Below are positions 57,725-64,000 of a stretch of DNA of 64,000 nucleotides, one piece after another. This DNA is from Siphonodentalium dalli (taxonomy: Eukaryota; Mollusca; Scaphopoda; Gadilida; Siphonodentaliidae). The notes beneath the pieces were generated by a model. It was not told the origin of the DNA, made no database searches, and saw only the letters and a list, made by a program, of their open reading frames with translations. The DNA lies in assembly GCA_032622095.1 (NCBI GenBank), contig CP136069.1:155299043-155363042 (forward strand), in the 5' to 3' direction. Numbering within the stretch: position 1 is the first letter of the stretch; every line of letters begins with the position of its first letter. A program made the translations under genes and the position numbers.

Positions 57725-57919
57725 TCATTTGTTACGCTTGTTTTTTACTACAAAACTCGTCGATATTTTACTACAAAACTCGTAACCCAAACTACTACAT
57801 AACTCGTCGATTTTACTACAAAACTCGTGAGCTAACACAAAACTCGTCGATTGTTACTACATAACTCGTGAGCTACCACAAAACTCGTCAGTTACTACAT
57901 AACTCGGTGTAACATCATT
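57725..57919. mobile_element. 185 bp mini-element with TCATT duplication
   Basis: TCATT at 57725-57729 and 57915-57919. Element 57730-57914 begins TGTTACGC and ends GTGTAACA. The interior is about eight irregular copies of CTACAAAACTCGT or CTACATAACTCGT. It interrupts a Helitron unit; neighbouring units give the empty site (CGTTCGAGTCAGG against CATTCGAGTCAGG). Confidence 0.75.
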
Positions 57920-58229
57920 CGAGTCAGGGGTGCACTGAAAGGGAGAGGGGCCCAAAATTGATACACAATATTTTTGCGCCAATTTCCACCAAATTGATAC
58001 ATGTTCTTATCCATGATACGAGGAATCTAATCGTGTGATTTGTAGACGCCATATTGATGATGTTTGGGTGAGAGATGGGGAGGGGAGGTTGGGCAAAAAA
58101 TTTGATAAAAATTAGTTTAGTCACCGATTAGCACCAGACGTATAAATAATCATCTCCATGATATCAGGAGTGTAAGTGTGTGGTCTAAGGATGTCACAAG
58201 TGGGGTCGTTCGAGTCAGTGGTGCATAGA

Positions 58230-58726
58230 GGTGAGTATGGAATCCTATTAGGGCCACTTGCTAATGGCGCCTTCGGCGCACTTTTTGTCGCTTTCGGCGC
58301 GCGCCGAAACATACCCTAATGGCGCACTTTTTGTCGCTTCCGGCGCGCGCCATTAGGGAGTGGACCTAATAGTATGCCTAATGGCGCTTTCGGCGCGCGC
58401 CGAAAGCGACAAAAAGTGCGCCATTAGTAACGCGCCGAAAGCGACAAAATGTGCGCCGTTACGGCGCACATTTTGTCGCTTTCGGCGCGCCGATACATGC
58501 GCTAATATCGCACATTTTGTCGCTTTCGGCGCGCGCGCCGAAAGTGCCGAAAGCGACAAAAAGTGCGCGGAAAGCGACAAAAAGTTCGCCGTAACGGCGC
58601 ATATTTTGTCGCTTTCGGCGCGTTACTAATGGCGTTTTTTTGTCGCTTTCGGCGCTTTCGGCGCATCCCGTCGAAAGCGCCGAAAGCGCCATTAGCAAGT
58701 GGCCATAATAGGATTCCATAGGTGAG
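58230..58726. mobile_element. Palindrome-array DNA transposon, copy 2, 6 bp TSD
   Basis: Element proper 58236-58720 (485 bp), flanked by GGTGAG at 58230-58235 and 58721-58726. TIRs TATGGAATCCTATTAGGGCC / GGCCATAATAGGATTCCATA extend through CACTTGCTAATGGCGC, as in copy 1. The interior is the same alternating array of GCGCCGAAAGCGACAAAA. It sits in the Helitron at 57157, so it is younger. Confidence 0.85.
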
Positions 58727-60861
58727 AGGGACACAAACAATGATAACAATATGTTTAGCGCCGATTTCCACCAGAGTGTTACATATTCTTTTCCGTGATA
58801 CGAGGAATCTAATCGTGTGGTTTAGATACACCAAAATTGGTGTCGTTTGGATGAGAGATATGTGGACCTTAAATTTGATACGAATTTGTATACTCGCCAA
58901 TTTGCATCAATTTTAGATTTATGCATCTCCATAATAATTAATGTGCGGTTTTATGGTGACAAAAGTGGCGCCGCTTGAGTCCGAAATAGGGACGGGAGGG
59001 TCACCAAAACTGATAAAACATATTTTTTGTACCAATTACCATCAAATTCATACACGTTCTTCTCAAATTATACGAGGAATCAAATCGTGCTGTCTGGTTT
59101 TCTGTCTGTCTGTATGTGTTCTATATATAACTTCACGTAGTACAATCGAGATGGCACCAAGGCGGTATAAGAGGGGTAACTTTTACGAGGAAGATAATGG
59201 TGCGGGTTAAACATTTCTAAAATGACGTTGTTTATGACAGGGGAAGAAAAGGGGGAAGGGCGGCAAAATTTAAAAAATATGGTTAAATAGTTTTGTCGCC
59301 GATTTTCACCAAACGCATACATAATAACGATATGGTGCTGTTCGAATCAGCGTTGCAGGGGCATCAACAATTTATTTGATAAACTATTTTAAGCGCAGAT
59401 TTCCACCAAATTGATAATTATTCTTCTCTATGATACAAGGAATATAATCGTGTGATTTAAAGACGCAAAGTTGCTGCCATTTGGGTGAGAGAATATGATA
59501 ATAATTCGTTTGCTGATTACCACCAAACCAATTTATAATCATCTCCAGTATATCATGCATCCATGAGTCTAATGGACGTGGTTTGAATATGTCAAAATGT
59601 CAAAAGAGGCGCCGTTAAAGTCATGCATGAGGATGGCAAAGCTGATACAAATATATTTAGCACTAATATCCACCAAATTCATACGCGTTCTTCTCTAATG
59701 ATACGATGAATTAAATTTGGTGTCGTTTTGGGTCACGGATGGCGAGAGGAAATGCACTATCATTGATAGGATTGATATTCGCCGATATCCACCTATAAGT
59801 TATATATAGTCACCCAGGCCATCTCCATATCGTTTAAGGAGTTTTTGGCGTTCAAATTTCACAATCTCGACAAATGTGACCAAATTAAGTAATTTCACAT
59901 CAGGGCATTCACATAACGAGCTAGCAAAAACAGATACATAGAAGAATCATTAAAATTATATTGATCATTCTATTTAAGAGATACATATATTCCTGCAAAC
60001 TGAGAGACCTCCAACCGTCAAATGATTGCATATTAGAATATATGTATATATTATAACACAATTGAGTCTGTTCCATTCAATACAGTTTCCCACAAAAAAA
60101 GTTACTATTTGCCAAGAGATATGGAAATGTATCGAAGGCCTGTTCAAAAATAGTGGTTACAGTGTGCAGTCAAATATATTTTCTTCTGATTTAAAAGAAT
60201 CGCAGTCAGTAGCACATGCCTTTTCATGATCCTCCAATACTGACAACTGACAAGGGTATATCTGTCCGATACAGCGGATTATTTAGAATAGACTCATCGA
60301 CTAACATAAACAACTCAAAATATCGCTCTGTGTCGGGCACATGTAGCTGATATACATGCGCAGCAACACTTATTTTAAACTGAGAATATTTAGCCAATAT
60401 ATAGCACCTGCATGGACATTTCTTTAAAACATCTGTATCTTCATGGAGATATATATGATAACCAGGTGTCCTCAAAATCTTAGTCTAACCCACTAGATTG
60501 ATTGATACATCTCTATATGAAAACCCAATTGTCGTCTTTTATTATTGCAAACTAATGTGTTTATGATGTTCATGCATCATGTTATAATGTCTGAAGTATA
60601 CGCAGTTGTAAATAAATAAATACTTCTTTATTCGTGGAACGGAGTAATTGCGATAAACAAAATGACAACCGACAAGGTGAGCCACTACTTATATTCCATG
60701 ACTGTGTAAGAGTAATGTTTTGTGATGCTATTTGAATATACAATTTATGAGTATACGTGTAACACTTTGAACAAGAGTATTCTCCATTCTCAACAAATAT
60801 CCACAGCATGCAGAGGGTTTCACATCACTTTAACCTGGGCAACGCCGGGTAACCCTGCTAG

Positions 60862-61383
60862 TATATTAATATACATACAGCTCAAGGGTATAACACTCAA
60901 AACTAGGCGTGATGTTAATTTTAATTGATGTAGAAGGAATTTGGAAATTGAACCGGTGTCGGAATTGACGGTTACACTGGAAGAAGTGAGAAGGTCTTGC
61001 CTTGACTAGAAAGAAAACGAAACACTCGATAAAATGAAATAATTTTACCCGCAAAGGCTATGGACAGTTCATGTCTCTCGGCCTCAGGGTATGTTTCCGA
61101 AAATATACCGATCTATCAACAACATGCCCTCGAGCCTTCCCCAACTGCTGATGAACAGATCTTTCACCACTCAAGTTTGCACGAGCCATCATGCCCCGAT
61201 GCAGTCCACATGCAGTAATGCACAAAGCATTGTGTATAGTTTAAAACAATGGAGCGTTATTTACATGTGATTATTTATATTTGTTTGCGTGTTGCATTGT
61301 AGTTACATGACACTGTAACGGTAACGGCATGACATGGGTACTATGTCTTCATCACGAATTAAACGTCTAAATCCACACACTGG
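60862..61383. other. No recognisable feature
   Basis: Non-coding as far as I can see; lies upstream of the candidate promoter. Confidence 0.45.
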
Positions 61384-61391
61384 TATAAAAA
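61384..61391 (+). promoter_or_regulatory. Candidate TATA box
   Basis: TATAAAAAG in a GGTATAAAAAGAG context. The ATG of a signal-peptide-like exon lies 95 bp downstream, leaving room for a start site near 61412-61418 and a ~65 nt 5' UTR. Confidence 0.4.
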
Positions 61392-61478
61392 GAGTTCGTA
61401 AATTGACTTCATCCCTATCTCGAATTCAACACAGTAACATCACATCCAGTGTGTATCACGTTTAGCTACTCAGGAAAT

Positions 61479-61502
61479 ATGAAGACTATACTCTCTTGTC
61501 TG
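61479..61502 (+). CDS. Candidate first coding exon of a secreted protein
   Basis: ATG in the context GGAAATATGA opens MKTILSCL, a basic-then-hydrophobic start typical of a signal peptide, and is followed at once by a consensus donor GTGAGT at 61503 (phase 0). Combined with the TATA box, this resembles small secreted-peptide genes in which the signal peptide is split by the first intron. I could not find the next exon in the remaining 2.5 kb: the acceptor at about 61680 leads to an early stop, and the one at 62297 lies in a retroelement 3' end. Without a second exon the function is unknown. Confidence 0.35.
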
Positions 61503-62285
61503 GTGAGTTCATTATTGCCATTTATCATAGCGAAATTTGGATCCACCGCATTTAAACTCTAAAAAGATCTAAAAACTATACAACATTCTATTTGCGTGGT
61601 TAGAAAATTAATTAAATGATGAAACGGATATAGGCCTTTAAACAAAATCCCTTTATCAGATTTCATACCTTTTATTGTAGGCATTAGAATAAGAAACATA
61701 CCATTTTACAGTCTGTATTATAACGCTTGTGCATGGTAGTCTGGCTTTGTCGGCGTATATGTCGACCGATTTAAATTGCTTGCAATGCAGACCGTTCTCC
61801 GGAAAATCGGCACGTTATGGGCCTATAATATAATTTGTTTTAGGTTAATAATCGGTGTATAATCGCCTCGTTTTGAGTCAATAACGAACTGAAAATGAGA
61901 GTGTTTTAGTACCCTTATCGACTCATAATGACTTAGTATAAGTTCATAATGAGCGGAAAATAACACGAATAAACCAACTCACGACTTACTAAATGTACGC
62001 TCTTTTAAAAAGTCCACAATTGGCTTATTTCAGATTCAAGTCCAATATGAACCTATGTGAATATTTAGATCCAATATGAACCTATTTGTATGAGGATATG
62101 TTGGACAACAAGTAAACTCACCCAAACGAAACTTGGTCCAGCAAACTTGCACAATGCGGCTTGGAGTCTCCAGGATTATACAACCCAATTATATAGGGTT
62201 ATATTTTACTGGTTTTTTATGTCAATATATATTAACGCGAAATTTAGGTAACGCGCCGTATACTGTTACACTGAACTGGTTGTTG
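61503..62285. other. No recognisable feature
   Basis: Candidate intron of the 61479 exon. CCAATATGAACCTATGTGAA and a second CCAATATGAACCTAT near 62042-62090 recur near 30042, and a related block lies near 32467. Confidence 0.4.
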
Positions 62286-62450
62286 TTTTTTTTTAGTTGA
62301 ACATATTTTATTGCCAATACATGCAAATGTATATGACAAACAGGGATTGGGGTACAAGTGCCCACCACTTAGATATGCCCCGCTCCTCACAAGTTGACAA
62401 AAAGTAATGAAAAATATAGCGCCGGGAAATGCAATACAGCATTTATAGCT
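62286..62450 (-). mobile_element. LINE 3' end (antisense)
   Basis: On the minus strand it ends GGCAATAAAATATGTTCAAC and then poly-A (the T run at 62286-62296). TTGTACCCCAATCCC parallels the retroelement end at 41640-41700. Only the 3' UTR remains. Confidence 0.6.
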
Positions 62451-62674
62451 TCAATGAGAGTACATATAGGATGAAACACGGAGAGTGAAATCTGGTTGTT
62501 ATCCCATGGCTCTCGGTAGGCTTATTAAGGGTACGTTCATACACTCTAAAAAAATGCCAGGCATTTCGCTATAGAAAGCTACAATATGCGAGAAACGGAA
62601 TGCAAAAAAGCTTATAAAATTCATCGGAATCACATTATTACAGCCAACTATACATGAGAAGAAAACTATGAATT

Positions 62675-62774
62675 CCTTTTGGGAGGCTCGCATATACAGG
62701 AGAATGCACTGGCACATGCTTTTTAATTCTGCACCATCGCACCCCCCTCATGAATCCCCGTCATGAAAGGGTTA
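62675..62774. mobile_element. TTAA-type MITE, right end of the 11137 family
   Basis: AGAGAATGCACTGGCAC and TTCTGCACCATCGCAC parallel 11327-11375. It ends CCCCGTCATGAAAGGG followed by TTAG, the inverse of the 11137 left end, with a mutated TTAA. The left part of the copy is not clear. Confidence 0.55.
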
Positions 62775-62828
62775 GTACTACTACTAGAGATGTTTTGCAA
62801 CCATTCGAATACAGTTACATGAACAGGT

Positions 62829-64000
62829 AAAAATAATATTAGGCTATCTAAACTGATACAACATAGATAATCGGAATAGCTGGTAAAATAATATTACGCT
62901 ATCTAAATTGATACAACATACAGCATCGGACTATCAGGTAAAATCATATTACGCTATCCGTATACTGATACAACATACAAAATCGGACTAGCTGGTAAAG
63001 TTATATTATGCTATCTATACTGATACAACATACACAATCTGACTAGCTGGTAAAGTTATATTATGCTATCTATAATGTTACAAAATACAGAATCGTACTA
63101 GCTGGCAAAATAATATTACGCTATCTAAACTGATACAACATAGATAATCGGACTAGCTGGTAAAATAATATTACGCTATCTATACTGATAAAACATACAG
63201 AATCGGACTAGCTGGCAGAATAATATTACGCTATCTAAACTGATACAGCATACAGAATCGGGCTAGCTGGTAAAACTAATATTACGGTATCTAAACTGAT
63301 ACAACATACAGAATCGGACTAGCTGGTAAAATTATATTATGTTATTTATACTGATACACCATACAGAATCGGACCAACTGGCAGAATAATATTACGCTAT
63401 CTAAACTGATACAACATACAGAATCTGACTATGGTAAAATTATATTACGCTATCTATACTGATACAACATACAGAATTGGACCAGCTGCTAAAATATATT
63501 ACAATATCTAAAATTATACCATGCATATACAGAATCGGACTAGCTGGTATAATCATATTACGATATCCAAACTGATACAACATATAGAATCGGACTAACT
63601 GGTAAAACTCACATTACGCTATCTAAACTGATACAACATACAGAATCGGACTATGGTAAAATTGTATTACGCTATCTAAACTGATACAACATACAGAATC
63701 GGACTATGGTAAAATTGTATTACGCTATATATACTGATGCAACATACGGAATCGGACTAGCTGGTAAAATAATATTACACTATCTAAACTGATACAACAC
63801 ACAGAATCTGACTAGCTGGTAAAATTACATTACGCTATCTATACCGATAAAACATACGTAATTGGAACAGCTGCTAAAATATATACTATCCATGCATATA
63901 CAGAATCGGACTATCTGGTAAAATCATATTACGATATCCAAACTGATACAACATACAGAATCGGACTAGCTGGTAAAATCATATTGCGATATCCAAACTG
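62829..64000. repeat. 55 bp satellite, at least 21 copies, runs off the window
   Basis: The unit contains ATTACGCTATCTAAACTGAT, ACAACATACAGAATCGGACT and AGCTGGTAAAAT. Units vary by substitutions and small deletions (some lack GCTAG before CTGG). No open frame of interest. The array continues past position 64000. Confidence 0.95.

Larger units (their letters stand above)
57157..60861 (+). mobile_element. Non-autonomous Helitron with tandem-repeat interior
   Basis: The 5' end TCTATATCTATATTTGCG is preceded by A and followed by (TCTG)n. The 3' end GGGCAACGCCGGGTAACCCT forms the Helitron hairpin and is followed by CTAG and then T. 3705 bp. The first ~2.7 kb is an array of ~145 bp units (alternating CGCCGATTTCCACCAAATTG and CGCCGATTGCCACC types). 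The 5'-end block (CTGTCTGTCTGTATGTGTTC, GGGGTAACTTTTACGAG) reappears at 59092, so two units may be partly fused. Two elements are inserted (57730 and 58236). No Rep/helicase. Confidence 0.75.

Noticed and set aside
58353-58900. Open frames of 75-132 residues on the minus strand
   Set aside because: Same palindrome array plus Helitron repeat; no protein family features.
61680-61700. Acceptor for the second exon of the MKTILSCL candidate
   Set aside because: The in-phase reading gives a stop after three codons.

Overview
This is a eukaryotic, AT-rich, very gene-poor window dominated by transposable elements and satellites. The mix points to a marine lophotrochozoan, most likely a mollusc: CR1/L2- and I/Nimb-like LINEs with short tandem 3' tails, a LINE whose N-terminus carries a 2A motif plus a PHD finger, Helitrons, TTAA-flanked MITEs, and a tRNA-derived SINE ending in (ATCA)n. 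This is inference from repeat composition; no sequence here proves the species.

Host genes. The one solid host gene is a copper transporter of the SLC31/Ctr family on the minus strand. Two exons (11941-12046 and 9723-10101) have good splice sites and matching phase; the upstream exon(s) were not found. A weaker candidate is the first exon of a small secreted protein near 61479, with a TATA box about 95 bp upstream and a consensus donor after eight codons.

Layout. 1-9.7 kb: dispersed repeats and DNA transposon relics (TTAA-flanked MITE 3610-4591, Helitron end at 6942, a 694 bp TIR element at 7784). 9.7-12 kb: copper transporter, its intron carrying two MITE insertions. 12.7-19 kb: a SINE, a 100-nt-arm hairpin, nested fold-backs, MITE-in-MITE, two Helitrons head to tail. 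19-25.5 kb: a 2A/PHD/endonuclease/RT LINE split by an antisense L2/CR1-type LINE, itself split by a third insertion. 26-27 kb: an element with internal ~170 bp repeats. 27-41 kb: mostly unrecognised sequence with Helitron 5'-end fragments and TTAA-type MITEs. 41-42 kb: a ~36 bp minisatellite split by a retroelement 3' end. 43.6-44.4 kb and 58.2-58.7 kb: two copies of a palindrome-rich element with TATGG termini and 6 bp target duplications. 46-53 kb: three LINE copies. 55-56.6 kb: a 57 bp minisatellite. 57.2-60.9 kb: a repeat-filled Helitron carrying two further insertions. 62.8 kb to the end: a 55 bp satellite that runs out of the window.

The most interesting signals are the palindrome-rich 6-bp-TSD family with two verifiable insertions, the 2A-PHD LINE, the hairpin MITEs whose terminal repeats are themselves palindromes, the head-to-tail Helitron pair, and several insertions whose empty sites can be read from neighbouring repeat copies. 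All LINE copies are broken. I saw no LTR retrotransposon, Polinton, CRISPR array, rRNA or intact tRNA gene.
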